A stretch of DNA of 64,000 bases, taken from the NCBI GenBank assembly GCA_963797175.1, contig CAWCOL010000011.1:62001-126000 (forward strand), in the 5' to 3' direction. The DNA comes from DATLLN01 sp963797175 (GTDB taxonomy: Bacteria > Actinomycetota > Thermoleophilia > Gaiellales > JAICJC01). How positions within the stretch are numbered: position 1 is the first letter of the stretch; each line of letters opens with the position of its first letter. Shown here piece by piece: positions 34,629 through 42,913 of the stretch. The position numbers were made by a program, and so were the translations under genes. The notes beneath the pieces were generated by a model. That model ran no database searches and was not told the DNA's origin. It was given only the letters and a program-made list of their open reading frames with translations.

Positions 34629-35569
34629 GGGCGATCGTCTTCACCGGTGCGGGCGGCGCCGAGGTGATGGCGCTCGAAGAGCGGCCCGACCCCGTGCCGG
34701 GAGCGAACGAGGTGGTGGTGGCGGCGACCCATGCCGGCCTGAACCCCGCCGACCTGGCGCAGCGCGCCGGCCGCTACCCGGCGCCGCCCGGCTCGGTGGC
34801 CGACGTCCCGGGGCTCGAGGTGGCCGGCGAGGTGGTCGCGTGCGGCGCGCAGGTCACGGCCTGGTCGCCGGGCGACCGCGTGTTCGGCGTGGTCGGCGGC
34901 GGCGGGCTGGCCGACCGGGTGCTGGTGCACGAGCGCCACGTCGCCCGCGTGCCTGACCGCCTGTCGGGCGAGCAGGCCGCGGCCGTTCCCGAGGCCTTCA
35001 TCACCGCGCACGACGCGGTCTTCACCCAGTGCGGCCTGCGGATGGGCGAGACGCTGCTGGTCAACGGCGCCAACGGCGGCGTCGGCTCGGCCGGCGTCCA
35101 GCTGGGCGTGGCCTGCGGCGCGCGGGTGCTCGCCAATGCCCGCTCCGACGAGGCCCGCGAGCGGCTGGCGGCGATGGGCGCCGACCCGGTCGCGCTGGAC
35201 GACGTGCGCGACGAGGCGGATGTCGTGCTCGAGCTGGTGGGGGCGCCCAACCTGCCCGGCGACCTGCGCGCTGTCGCCTCGAAGGGGCGGATCGTGATCG
35301 TCGGCACCGGCGCCGGCGTGGACTCGGAGCTCTCGCTGCGGTCGCTGATGGGCAAGCGCGCGCACCTGATGGGCACGCTGCTGCGTGCGCGGCCGATGGA
35401 GGAGAAGGGTGCCGCCGTGCAGGCGTTCGCCCGCGAGGTGGTGCCGCTGCTGGCCTCGGGCCGCGTGGCACCGCTGATCGACCGCATCTTCCCGGCGGAG
35501 GAGGCGGCCGCGGCATTCGACCACCTGGCGGCTCCGGGCAAGTTCGGCAAGGTACTCCTCAGCTTTTGA
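34625..35569 (+). CDS. Quinone oxidoreductase-like (zeta-crystallin) dehydrogenase
   Basis: A 314-residue medium-chain reductase without zinc sites: it starts MRAIVFTGAGGAEVMALEE, has HAGLNPADLAQRAGRYP, a GANGGVGSAGVQLG cofactor loop and LMGTLLRARPMEEK. Such enzymes reduce quinones or enones with NADPH. The GTG start overlaps the IclR stop (GTGA), so it is co-transcribed with the regulator. Its end overlaps the convergent LacI gene by 11 nt. Confidence 0.9.
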   Translation: MRAIVFTGAGGAEVMALEERPDPVPGANEVVVAATHAGLNPADLAQRAGRYPAPPGSVADVPGLEVAGEVVACGAQVTAWSPGDRVFGVVGGGGLADRVLVHERHVARVPDRLSGEQAAAVPEAFITAHDAVFTQCGLRMGETLLVNGANGGVGSAGVQLGVACGARVLANARSDEARERLAAMGADPVALDDVRDEADVVLELVGAPNLPGDLRAVASKGRIVIVGTGAGVDSELSLRSLMGKRAHLMGTLLRARPMEEKGAAVQAFAREVVPLLASGRVAPLIDRIFPAEEAAAAFDHLAAPGKFGKVLLSF

Positions 35570-36533
35570 TGATCGGGCGGCGGGTCGACCGGCGCACCGT
35601 CAGCTGCGGCATCAGCACGATGCTGCCGGCGGCGGGCAGCCCGGCGATCGCGTGCTCGAGGGCCGCGGCCGCGCCGGTGGCGGCAGCCGGCGTGTCCCAG
35701 CCGACCGCGGTCAGCGGTGGGTCGAGCAGCCGCGAGATCGGGTGGTCGTCGAAGCCGACGACCGACAGGTCGCGCGGCACCCGCAGCCGCAGGTCGCGGC
35801 ACGCGTCGTAGACGCCGTAGGCAACGGAGTCCGAGAGCGCGAACACGGCCGTGGGGCGGTCGGGGCGCCCCAGCACGCGCAGCGCGGCCGACCGCGCCTC
35901 GCCAACGGCCAGCCCGCAGCGGACGCGGCGCACGCCGCGACGGCGCGGCAGCCGGTGGGGCGAGGCGCCGAGCACCGCGATCCGCTCGTGGCCGAGCCCG
36001 CGCAGGTGGTCGAGCGCCAGCGCGATCCCCGCCTCGGACGCGAATCGCACGGCGCGGGCGGGAGCGGGGAGGGAGGCGTTCACCGAGACGGTGGGCGTCG
36101 CCCGTGCAATCCGCCGCCAGCGCGGCGCGGCGGGGTCGAGCGGCAGCACGATCAGTCCGTCCACGCGCTGGTCGGCGAGGTCCTCGGCCAGCTCCAGCTC
36201 GGCCGCCGGGTCGCCCGCCGCGTCGGCCAGCAGCAGGTGGAGGCCGCGGTCGCGCAAGGCGCGGCTCAGGTGGGAGACGAACTCCTGGTGCCAGTAGTCC
36301 GCCAGGCTGCCGCCGACGACGCCCACCATCCCCGTGCGGCCTCCGCGGAGGGCGCGCGCCACCGGGTCGCTGCGGAAGCCGATCCGGTCGGCCTCGCGGC
36401 GCACGCGCGCTGCCGTCTCGGGGGACACCCGCTCGCCGCGCAGGGCGTAGGAGACACCGGCCGGGGAGAGCCCGGTGAGCTCGGAGAGCTCCCGCAGGGT
36501 GGGTCGGTTGCGCCGGACGGGCGGTTTCGTCAC
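35559..36533 (-). CDS. LacI-family transcriptional regulator
   Basis: A 324-residue repressor. The N-terminal HTH is PTLRELSELTGLSPAGVSYALRGERVSPETAARV; the periplasmic-binding-like effector domain includes GMVGVVGGSLADYWHQEF and the dimer-end VVGFDDHPISRLLDPPLT. GTG 36533 is chosen because TAACAT on the minus strand (36541-36546) lies 7 nt upstream; ATG 36542 is 9 nt earlier. The start abuts the divergent amidohydrolase, its likely target. Confidence 0.88.
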   Translation of the reverse strand: MTKPPVRRNRPTLRELSELTGLSPAGVSYALRGERVSPETAARVRREADRIGFRSDPVARALRGGRTGMVGVVGGSLADYWHQEFVSHLSRALRDRGLHLLLADAAGDPAAELELAEDLADQRVDGLIVLPLDPAAPRWRRIARATPTVSVNASLPAPARAVRFASEAGIALALDHLRGLGHERIAVLGASPHRLPRRRGVRRVRCGLAVGEARSAALRVLGRPDRPTAVFALSDSVAYGVYDACRDLRLRVPRDLSVVGFDDHPISRLLDPPLTAVGWDTPAAATGAAAALEHAIAGLPAAGSIVLMPQLTVRRSTRRPIIKS

Positions 36534-36534
36534 A

Positions 36535-36556
36535 ATGGCCATGTTAAACGATTCAC
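36535..36556. promoter_or_regulatory. LacI -10 box and candidate operator
   Basis: A minus-strand TAACAT (36541-36546) sits between a perfect palindrome ATGGCCAT (36535-36542) and an imperfect 14-bp palindrome GTTAAACGATTCAC (36543-36556) with a central CG, as in many LacI-family operators. The site overlaps both divergent start codons. Confidence 0.5.
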
Positions 36557-37527
36557 CGAATCCGATACCGGGAGCGACCCTGCGCACCGATCTGCACCAG
36601 CACCTGTGGCCCGACCGGCTCGTCCACGCGCTGCGGGGGCGCGACCGGTCGCCGCGGCTGGACGGCGACACCGTCCACGTCGTCCACGAACGGCCGTTCC
36701 TGCTCGATCTCGCCGCACAGCGCGTGGCGACGCGCGTTGCCGCGATGGACACCGTCGGCATCGACCGCGCCGTGATGTCACTCTCGACACCGGTCGGCAT
36801 CGAGGCGCTGCCGGCGGCCGAGGCCGTGCCGCTGCTGGACGCCTACCACGAGGGGATGGTCGAGGCGATGGCCGAGTCGGGCGGCAGGCTGGCCGCCTGG
36901 GCCGCCTGCCCGCTGGACATGCCGGATGCGGGCGCGGAGATGATCGGCGAGCTGGTCGGCGGGGGCGGCTTCGTCGGCGCATCGATCGCCAGCGAGGCGC
37001 TCGCCTCCGATCGCGGCCTTGATCGCTGCCGGCCGCTGCTGTCGGTGCTGGAACGCCTCGACGCGCCCCTCTTCGTGCACCCCGGCCCGGCGCCGTGGAC
37101 GCCGCCGTACGGCGAGGAGCCGGACGTGCCGTGGTGGTGGCGCAACCTGGCGGTGTACCCCGGGCTGATGCTGCGCGCGTTCTACACCTGGCGCATGATC
37201 GGCGCCGCGCGGCACCCGAGGCTGCGGGTGCTGTTCACGATCATGGCCGGCGGAGCGCCGGCGCTGGAAGGCCGCTACCGCACCTTCAGCGGCGAGCCGG
37301 GGGAGATCGATCCGCGCGTCTTCCTGGACGCCGCCTCGAGCGACCGCCGCGCGCTCGAGCTGGCGCTGGCGACGTACGGCATCGAGCAGGTCGTGTACGG
37401 CACCGACTTCCCTGTCATCCCGGGCAACGCCTTGATGCTGGCCCTGGAGGAGATGGGCCAGCCGGTCGTGGAGGCGGTGCTGGATCGCAACGTGGCGACG
37501 TTGCTGGGCGAGACCGAAGGAGGTTGA
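36541..37527 (+). CDS. Amidohydrolase-family (ACMSD-like) metal-dependent hydrolase
   Basis: A 328-residue TIM-barrel enzyme with the first metal motif DLHQHLWP (H-x-H), AAMDTVGIDRAVMSLSTPVGIE, the His of PLFVHPGPAPW and the late Asp of YGTDFPVIPG. The amidohydrolase_2 group includes decarboxylases and lactone or amide hydrolases, so the reaction is unclear. ATG 36535 is an equal alternative start. It is followed 2 nt later by a cysteine dioxygenase gene in the same operon, and faces a LacI regulator. Confidence 0.85.
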   Translation: MLNDSPNPIPGATLRTDLHQHLWPDRLVHALRGRDRSPRLDGDTVHVVHERPFLLDLAAQRVATRVAAMDTVGIDRAVMSLSTPVGIEALPAAEAVPLLDAYHEGMVEAMAESGGRLAAWAACPLDMPDAGAEMIGELVGGGGFVGASIASEALASDRGLDRCRPLLSVLERLDAPLFVHPGPAPWTPPYGEEPDVPWWWRNLAVYPGLMLRAFYTWRMIGAARHPRLRVLFTIMAGGAPALEGRYRTFSGEPGEIDPRVFLDAASSDRRALELALATYGIEQVVYGTDFPVIPGNALMLALEEMGQPVVEAVLDRNVATLLGETEGG

Positions 37528-37529
37528 CG

Positions 37530-38057
37530 ATGACCGAGCAGGAGCTGAACCGCGTACGGGCATTCGTGCGCGAGCGGCTCGCCGAGGGGCGGGAGATGGA
37601 GCCGGCCGAGCTGGCGGTGCTGGCCGAGGAGCTGGCGGCGCAGCCCGACCTGTGGCGGCCGTTCGTCCGACACGACGCGGGCGAGCGCGTCTTCACCGAG
37701 ATCCACCGCGACCACCACATCGACGCCTGGCTGATCTGCTGGTCGGGCGGCCAGGAGACGGGGCTGCACGACCATGACCTGTCCGGCGGCGCGGTGCGGG
37801 TGATCGACGGCAGCCTGGCCGAGGACCGGCTCGTGTTCGGCCGCACCGGCGTGGAGACCGTGACGTACGGGCCCGGCGAGCGCTTCCTGTTCGACTCGTC
37901 CCGGATCCACGACGTCCGCCACGTCGGCGAGGTGCCCGCGGTGTCGCTGCACCTGTACTCGCCGCCGCTGTGGCGGATGGGGTACTACGACGTCGCGGAG
38001 GACGGCCGCATCTCGCGCCGGTCGGCCAGCTACGCGGAGGAGTTCCAGCTCCAGTAG
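37530..38057 (+). CDS. Cysteine dioxygenase type I-like cupin
   Basis: A 175-residue cupin. Iron ligands fit the thiol-dioxygenase pattern: two His in GLHDHDLSGGAVRVIDGSL (about residues 82-84) and His in SSRIHDVRH (about 129). The neighbouring motif CWSGGQETGLHDH matches the cysteine dioxygenase family, which oxidises a thiol to a sulfinate. A clear AAGGAGG (37517-37523) overlaps the end of the amidohydrolase gene. The pairing suggests degradation of a sulfur-containing compound; 3-mercaptopropionate is an alternative substrate. Confidence 0.85.
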   Translation: MTEQELNRVRAFVRERLAEGREMEPAELAVLAEELAAQPDLWRPFVRHDAGERVFTEIHRDHHIDAWLICWSGGQETGLHDHDLSGGAVRVIDGSLAEDRLVFGRTGVETVTYGPGERFLFDSSRIHDVRHVGEVPAVSLHLYSPPLWRMGYYDVAEDGRISRRSASYAEEFQLQ

Positions 38058-38086
38058 GCACCGTCTGCTGCCGATACGTGTCGTGT

Positions 38087-39350
38087 ATGCGACGGGTCGT
38101 GGTGGCGGTGGCGATGGTGATGGTGCTGGCGGCGGGCTGCGGCGGCGGCGGTGGCGCCGCGCCCTCGGCGGCGCCTGATCCGACGCACCGGCATGACCGC
38201 AAAGCAGCGGTACGCCGCCGCGGCGCCGGTGGTGCGCAGGTACCTGACGCGGCTGGCGGCGAACGACGTCCTCACCGCGCAGCACAGCGCCGACGTCACG
38301 TCGCGCTGGCAGGACCAGCAGACGCTCGCCAAGCTCCGCTCCTGGCTCCAGCGCATCCCGATCGGCCAGCTCAAGCTGACCGAGACGCCGTACCGCAAGA
38401 CCGAGCCGGGCACGACCGGCGTGCTGGTCACGATGAGCGCGCGGCTGAAGCCGGCGCCGCTCTCGCAGTGGGTGCAGCTCGGCCGCCGCGTGATCACCGC
38501 TCGCTGGGCGGACGGCGGCTGGAAGGTCGTGGCCGACGAGACGGGACGCAAGGGCGTCAAGGTGAAGCAGGTCGGCCTGTCCCTCTTCCCCGAGCCGTCG
38601 GTGCTGTCGGGCAAGCACGCCAGCGTGGTGTCGGAGGAGGTCGAGGCGGGCGAGGACGCCCGCGAGATCCTGGCCGACGCGGACGACTTCATCCCCTCCC
38701 TGGCTCACGCCTACGGCAAGGGCGCGGCGGCGCAGCACCCGGTCATCTTCCTCGTGCGCGACGTCAGGCAGGGCGAGCAGCTCTCGGGCGTCAAGAACTT
38801 CCGCAAGGAGGTGCCGCAGGGGTTCGTCCTCAACGCGACCGCGTACATCGAGTGGCCGCAATGGGGCACCTCGACGACGCTCGAGCGGGACAGCGTGATC
38901 GCACACGAGCTGACGCACGTCGCCAGCTGGGAGTTCCTCGGCAAGTCGCCGCACAGCATGTTCGAGGGGCTCGCCATGTACCACCAGGACCGGTTCGTGC
39001 GGCAGTTCGGCTACCTGTACCCGCTGCGCAACGTCGTCGCCGCGTACCGGTCGGGCCAGTTCCCGTCGATCGTGGTGTGGCAGCGGCGGATGACCGACTG
39101 GGGGCTGAAGAGCCCGGCCGCGGTCGACCTCTGCTACGAGGACGCCCAGGCGATGGTGGCGGCGATCCTCACGCGCCACGGCGGCGCGGCGGGCCTCGGC
39201 AGGCTGGCGCGGGCCTTCACCGCGTACCACCTGAAGGGCTTCGTCTACAGCCAGCAGCAGGTGCGGGACGCGTTCCAGCACGGGCTCGGCGTCTCGTTCG
39301 ACCAGGTGGTCGCCGAGGCGCACGCGTACGCCGCCGCGCACGCGGGCTGA
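38087..39350 (+). CDS. Secreted lipoprotein with HEXXH metallopeptidase-like motif (frameshifted)
   Basis: About 420 residues. The start MRRVVVAVAMVMVLAAGCGG is a lipoprotein signal with lipobox LAAGC. One extra base near 38190 separates it from the body. The body holds VIAHELTHVASWEFLGKSPHSMFEGLAMYHQD, a zinc HEXXH with a downstream Glu (FEGLA) like gluzincin peptidases. The region before it (about 90-190) resembles an NTF2/DUF-type domain. A TACGTG box lies 6 nt before the ATG. Protease activity is inferred from the motif only. Confidence 0.78.
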
Positions 39351-39359
39351 GCCAGCCGG

Positions 39360-39365
39360 TAACGT
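39360..39365 (+). promoter_or_regulatory. Leaderless promoter -10 box TAACGT
   Basis: TAACGT lies 7 nt before the GTG at 39373. Confidence 0.5.
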
Positions 39366-39372
39366 CCGCCGG

Positions 39373-40500
39373 GTGAGCGATCTGCACCGGCTGCTCGCCG
39401 ATCTCGTCGCCGTCGAGTCCGTCAATCCCGACCTCGTCCCGGGCGGCACCGGCGAGGCCGCGATGGCACGGTTCGTCGCGTCGTGGCTGGCCGCGGCGGG
39501 GCTCGAGGTGCGGGTGGACGAGGTCGCGCCGGGCCGCTGCAACGTCGTCGCCGTGGCGCGCGGTACGGGCGGCGGCCGCTCGCTGCTCCTGAACGCGCAC
39601 ATGGACACCGTGGCGCTGGACGGCGTCGACCGGCCGCTGGTCGGGCGGATCGAGGACGGCCGCATGTACGGCCGCGGCGCCTACGACATGAAGGCGGGGC
39701 TGGCGGCGATCATGTGGGCCGGGGCCGAGGCCGCCCGCCGGCCGCGGGCCGGCGACGTGATCGTGACCGGAGTGTGCGACGAGGAGTACGCCAGCATCGG
39801 CGCGCAGGCGCTGGTGCAGAGCACATGGGCCGACGCGGCGATCGTGACGGAGCCGACCGGCGACCGGGTGCGGATCGCGATCGCGCACAAGGGGTTCACC
39901 TGGCACCGGATCGAGGTGCGCGGCCGGTCGGCGCACGGCTCGCTGCCGGACGAGGGCGTCGACGCGATCGCGCACATGGGCCGGGTGCTGGCCGGGATCG
40001 AGCGGCTCTCCGGGGAGCTGGCCGACCGCGAGCCGCATCCCCTGCTCGGGCACGGGTCGATCCACGCCTCGCTGATCGAGGGCGGCCGCGAGCTCTCCAG
40101 CTACCCCGACCGCTGCGTGCTCCAGCTCGAGCGGCGCACGTTGCCCGGAGAGACACAGGAGGTGGTGGAGGGCGAGCTGAACGCGATCCTGAGCGAGCTC
40201 GCCGCCGCGGACCCGACGTTCCAGGCGGAGCTGCACACGTCGCTGGTGCGCCCGCCGCTGGGGACGGATGCCGGCGAGCCGATCGTCGAGGCCGCCCGTG
40301 CCGCCCTGGGGCCGGACGTCGAGCTGATCGGCGTGCCGTTCTGGGCCGACTCCGCGCTGATCGCCCAGGCCGGCATCCCCACCATCATCTTCGGCCCCGG
40401 CGGGGCCGGCGCGCACGCCGACGTCGAGTGGGTCGACCTTGCCCAGCTCGACCGGGTGGCCGAGGCGCTGATCGCGGTCAGCGCCTCGTTCTGCGGCTGA
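39373..40500 (+). CDS. M20 family metallopeptidase / deacylase (ArgE/DapE type)
   Basis: A 375-residue M20 hydrolase. Metal-site elements in order are NAHMDTVALDG, GRGAYDMKAGLAA (bridging Asp), VCDEEYASIGAQAL (catalytic Glu-Glu), TEPTGDRVRIAIAHKG, and the late His in GPGGAGAHADVEWV. The dimerisation domain has RGRSAHGSLPDEGVDAIAHM. Members hydrolyse N-acyl amino acids or small peptides. The 3' side abuts the REP-like array. Confidence 0.92.
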   Translation: MSDLHRLLADLVAVESVNPDLVPGGTGEAAMARFVASWLAAAGLEVRVDEVAPGRCNVVAVARGTGGGRSLLLNAHMDTVALDGVDRPLVGRIEDGRMYGRGAYDMKAGLAAIMWAGAEAARRPRAGDVIVTGVCDEEYASIGAQALVQSTWADAAIVTEPTGDRVRIAIAHKGFTWHRIEVRGRSAHGSLPDEGVDAIAHMGRVLAGIERLSGELADREPHPLLGHGSIHASLIEGGRELSSYPDRCVLQLERRTLPGETQEVVEGELNAILSELAAADPTFQAELHTSLVRPPLGTDAGEPIVEAARAALGPDVELIGVPFWADSALIAQAGIPTIIFGPGGAGAHADVEWVDLAQLDRVAEALIAVSASFCG

Positions 40501-40503
40501 CCT

Positions 40504-40583
40504 CCGGTGCCGGGCACCGAGCCCGGCACGGACTCCGGCACGGAGTCTGGCACCGACTCCGGCACCGTGCCCGGCACCAGTTC
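40504..40583. repeat. 12-bp tandem repeat array (REP-like copy C)
   Basis: Six exact-period units from 40512 to 40583, for example CGGCACGGACTC and CGGCACGGAGTC. The fifth unit, CGGCACCGTGCC, holds the palindrome GGCACCGTGCC. The array ends 17 nt before the transposase stop. Confidence 0.8.
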
Positions 40584-40600
40584 GGGTCCAGGTGCCAGGG

Positions 40601-41164
40601 TCAGCGCCACGGCGCCGGCGCCGGGAGCGGCACCATGCCGTCGCTGACGAAGCGCTCCAGGGAGGCGATCGAGCTGAACTGGTCGCGGATCCAGTCGAGG
40701 TCGAGGAAGGTCGGCGCCGGGTCGAGCCCGATCATCGCCCTGTAGGACGACGGTCCCCAGTCGGCCGGCGCCATGCACTGGTGCGCGCGCACGGGATTGA
40801 GCGCGAGGTAGCGGATCGTCTCCTTGAGGTGCGAGTCCGAGTCGATCATCTCGGCGTGGTACCGCCGCTCGAACAGGTGGCCGCGAAGGCCGTGGCGACG
40901 GTTGAACTTGCGGGCGTACTCCGAGTTCAGCTGCTGCATCCCGGCCGCCAGGTTGGGCTCGGGCGTGCGCGCCACGAGGTGGTAGTGGTTGGTCATCAGG
41001 CAGTAGGCGAACATGCGCCAGCCGTAGCGGGCCTGCACCTTCGCAACTAGCGCGAGGAAGAGCCGGTGGTCGTGTTCGGTGAAGAACACGACCTGGCCGC
41101 CGTTGCCGCGCATGGTCAGGTGGTAGAAGCCGTCGGCGATCTGGATTCTGAGTGGTCTGGACAT
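40601..41164 (-). CDS. REP-associated tyrosine transposase (Y1/IS200-like, RAYT)
   Basis: A 187-residue HUH single-strand transposase. The metal His pair is in LMTNHYHLVAR (H60-x-H62) and the nucleophile is Tyr-83 in QLNSEYARKFNRRHG, followed by the RAYT-typical GHLFERRYHAEMI and ETIRYLALNPVRA. RAYTs cut and move REP hairpins. Both sides carry the 12-bp repeats. The frame is intact, so the enzyme may be active. It is the only transposase found in the window. Confidence 0.92.
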   Translation of the reverse strand: MSRPLRIQIADGFYHLTMRGNGGQVVFFTEHDHRLFLALVAKVQARYGWRMFAYCLMTNHYHLVARTPEPNLAAGMQQLNSEYARKFNRRHGLRGHLFERRYHAEMIDSDSHLKETIRYLALNPVRAHQCMAPADWGPSSYRAMIGLDPAPTFLDLDWIRDQFSSIASLERFVSDGMVPLPAPAPWR

Positions 41165-41251
41165 GCCGCCAGCGTACGGACACCTCGCGTCACGGTGCTC
41201 GCACCACCCGTGCCGGATCCGTCACGGTTCGCTCACGTATGTGAAGTCCTC

Positions 41252-41315
41252 CGGCACCGAGTCTGGCACCGAGCCGGAGTACGTGCCGGAGTCAGTGCCC
41301 GGCTCGGTACCGGAG
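41252..41315. repeat. 12-bp tandem repeat array (REP-like copy D)
   Basis: Two units read CGGCACCGAGTC and TGGCACCGAGCC, then three units appear in the opposite orientation (GGAGTACGTGCC, GGAGTCAGTGCC, CGGCTCGGTACC), so the array is palindromic overall. It lies 87 nt upstream of the transposase start. It is preceded by CCGTCACGGTTCGCTCAC, whose parts also occur in the 4.8-kb repeat block. Confidence 0.78.
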
Positions 41316-41325
41316 AACGATTCGG

Positions 41326-41721
41326 CTACCCGGAGACGGCGTCCGAGATCCACTGGCCGAAGGCCTGCGGATCGGCCGTGCTGGAGCCGCCCACGCAGAC
41401 GATCCGGGTGCCCGGCTCGAGCGCGGCGTAGGAGCGGACGGCGGCCGGATCGGGTGCCGCGACCACGGTGCCGGGCCCGGCCTCGACGCGGTCGTCGCCG
41501 ATCTCGAAGGCGGCGCGGCCGGAGACGACGATGTACGCCTCCTGCTGGCCGGTCTCCTCCTCGGAGTGGCTGATGTCGAAGTCCTCGCCCGGGTCGCACA
41601 CGATCGCGTTGATCCCGAACCCGGTCACGCCCAGCGGCCCGTTCAGTTGCTGCCACCGGCCGTACGGCGTCTCGGAGATCGGCTGGTCGTCGAGATTCAC
41701 AGAGGCCACTGGCCCTCCCAT
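41326..41721 (-). CDS. Single-domain cupin protein
   Basis: A 131-residue cupin with CDPGEDFDISHSEEETGQQE (first motif, His/Glu ligands), AYIVVSGRAAFEIGDD and a second-motif region AAPDPAAVRSYAAL without the usual His. It may be a sugar-binding or regulatory cupin. A GTG at 41709 preceded by GGGAGG is an alternative start. It lies directly after the transposase unit and downstream of the methyltransferase gene, with 10 nt between them. Confidence 0.75.
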   Translation of the reverse strand: MGGPVASVNLDDQPISETPYGRWQQLNGPLGVTGFGINAIVCDPGEDFDISHSEEETGQQEAYIVVSGRAAFEIGDDRVEAGPGTVVAAPDPAAVRSYAALEPGTRIVCVGGSSTADPQAFGQWISDAVSG

Positions 41722-41731
41722 TCGTCAGTTC

Positions 41732-42445
41732 CTACCGTTTCGTCCCGCGGATGATGACACCGCCGCCGCGTGACAGCACGCGCCACCGGACGCTGCCGAT
41801 CCCGGCCGCGTCCCACATCGCGAGCACCGTGTCCAGCGGATGCTCGCGCCAGAACCCCTCGATGCTTCCGGCCAGGAACCGGCCGGTCTCGTACCAGCCG
41901 TCGCCGGCGACGCGCCCTGCGGACGGCAGACCGATCCGCGTCCAGGCCCACCACGGCGGGTACCAGCCGCCGCCGGGAACGGCGAAGTCGAGCGAGGCGA
42001 TCGCGCCGCCGGGACGCACGACGCGGGCCAGCTCGCGCAGCGTCGCGGCCGGATCGTCCACGTAGCGGAGCAGGTAGGTGTGTGTCAGCGCATCCACCGA
42101 GGCGTCCTCCAGCGGCAGCCGCTCCGCCTCGCCCTCGAGCAGCTCGATCCGCGCGCCCAGCCCGGCGGCGGCGACCCGGCTGCGGCCGCGCTCGAGCATC
42201 GCGGCGCTCTGGTCGATCCCGACCACGCGGCAGCCGTAGCGGCGGACGAGGTCGATGGCGACCGCCGCCGTGCCGGTCGCCACGTCGGCCACCAGATCGT
42301 CGCGGCCCACGCCGAGCCCCTCGATCATGCGCCGGTGCCAGCGCGCGTCCTGGCCGAACGAGAGGATCTGTGCCCAGCGGTCGTAGTCGCCGGCGATCCC
42401 CGCGAACAGGCCCAGCGCGTGCTCCTTGCGCGCGGAGGCGGTCAT
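41732..42445 (-). CDS. Class I SAM-dependent methyltransferase (UbiE/MenG-like)
   Basis: A 237-residue methyltransferase with motif I VADVATGTAAVAIDL, GCRVVGIDQSAAML, EGEAERLPLEDASVDALTHTYLLRYVDD and VVRPGGAIASLDF. The start (FAGIAGDYDRWAQILSFGQDARWHR) closely resembles the ubiquinone/menaquinone C-methyltransferases, but substrate identity is not proven. The ATG overlaps the RNase HI stop (ATGA), so both form one operon. Confidence 0.85.
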   Translation of the reverse strand: MTASARKEHALGLFAGIAGDYDRWAQILSFGQDARWHRRMIEGLGVGRDDLVADVATGTAAVAIDLVRRYGCRVVGIDQSAAMLERGRSRVAAAGLGARIELLEGEAERLPLEDASVDALTHTYLLRYVDDPAATLRELARVVRPGGAIASLDFAVPGGGWYPPWWAWTRIGLPSAGRVAGDGWYETGRFLAGSIEGFWREHPLDTVLAMWDAAGIGSVRWRVLSRGGGVIIRGTKR

Positions 42446-42885
42446 GCCGCGTGCAGGTCCCGCTGCTCGACCGCCATCCGGTCGACGCGCTCGTTCAGCT
42501 CGATGCCGGAGTGGCCCTTGACCCGCCGGAACTCGATCGTGTGGCCGTCCACCAGCGCCGCCAGCCGCTCCCAGAGATCCTGGTTCTTGACCGCCTTCTT
42601 GCCGGCGGTGCGCCAGCCGTTGCGCTGCCAGCCGGCCAGCCATCCCTGCGTGAACGCCTGCTCCACGTAGGCGCTGTCGGTGTGGACGACGACCCGGGTC
42701 GGGCGCGTGAGCGCGGCGAGGCCCTCGATCACCGACTGCAGCTCCATCCGGTTGTTCGTCGTCTGCGCCTCACCACCGGACAGCTCCCGTTCGTGGCCGT
42801 TCCAGCGCAGGATCGCGGCCCAGCCGCCGGGGCCGGGGTTGCCCGAGCACGCACCGTCCGTCCACAGCTCGACCGCGTCGCCCAT
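42442..42885 (-). CDS. rnhA: Ribonuclease HI
   Basis: A 147-residue RNase H with the acidic catalytic set: Asp in LWTDGACSGNPGPGGWAAIL (about residue 9), Glu in NNRMELQSVIEGL (about 47), Asp in VVVHTDSAYVEQA (about 69) and the late Asp in ELNERVDRMA. It cleaves RNA in RNA-DNA hybrids. The handle region GWLAGWQRNGWRTAGKKAVKNQDLW is intact. A TAGACT box 8 nt upstream selects ATG 42885. Confidence 0.95.
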   Translation of the reverse strand: MGDAVELWTDGACSGNPGPGGWAAILRWNGHERELSGGEAQTTNNRMELQSVIEGLAALTRPTRVVVHTDSAYVEQAFTQGWLAGWQRNGWRTAGKKAVKNQDLWERLAALVDGHTIEFRRVKGHSGIELNERVDRMAVEQRDLHAA

Positions 42886-42893
42886 GGCAGCGC

Positions 42894-42903
42894 AGTCTAC
42901 GAT
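42894..42903. promoter_or_regulatory. Overlapping divergent -10 boxes for rnhA and the aminotransferase
   Basis: A minus TAGACT (42894-42899) lies 8 nt from the rnhA ATG. A plus TACGAT (42898-42903) lies 10 nt from ATG 42914. The boxes overlap by two base pairs. Confidence 0.5.
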
Positions 42904-42913
42904 GTCGCCCGCC

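Larger units (their letters stand above)
40504..41315. mobile_element. REP-associated tyrosine transposase unit (RAYT with flanking repeat arrays)
   Basis: A transposase gene (40601-41164) lies between two arrays of the same imperfect 12-bp repeat (40504-40583 and 41252-41315). Known RAYTs are single-copy domesticated IS200-like transposases flanked by the REP sequences they disperse. The arrays contain inversion points able to form hairpins. No inverted terminal repeats or target duplications are seen. Confidence 0.75.

Noticed and set aside
40504..40600. A coding VPES-type peptide repeat fused to the transposase frame
   Set aside because: The peptide pattern follows from the 12-bp DNA period read in a long open frame. 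The transposase has its own stop and domain boundaries.
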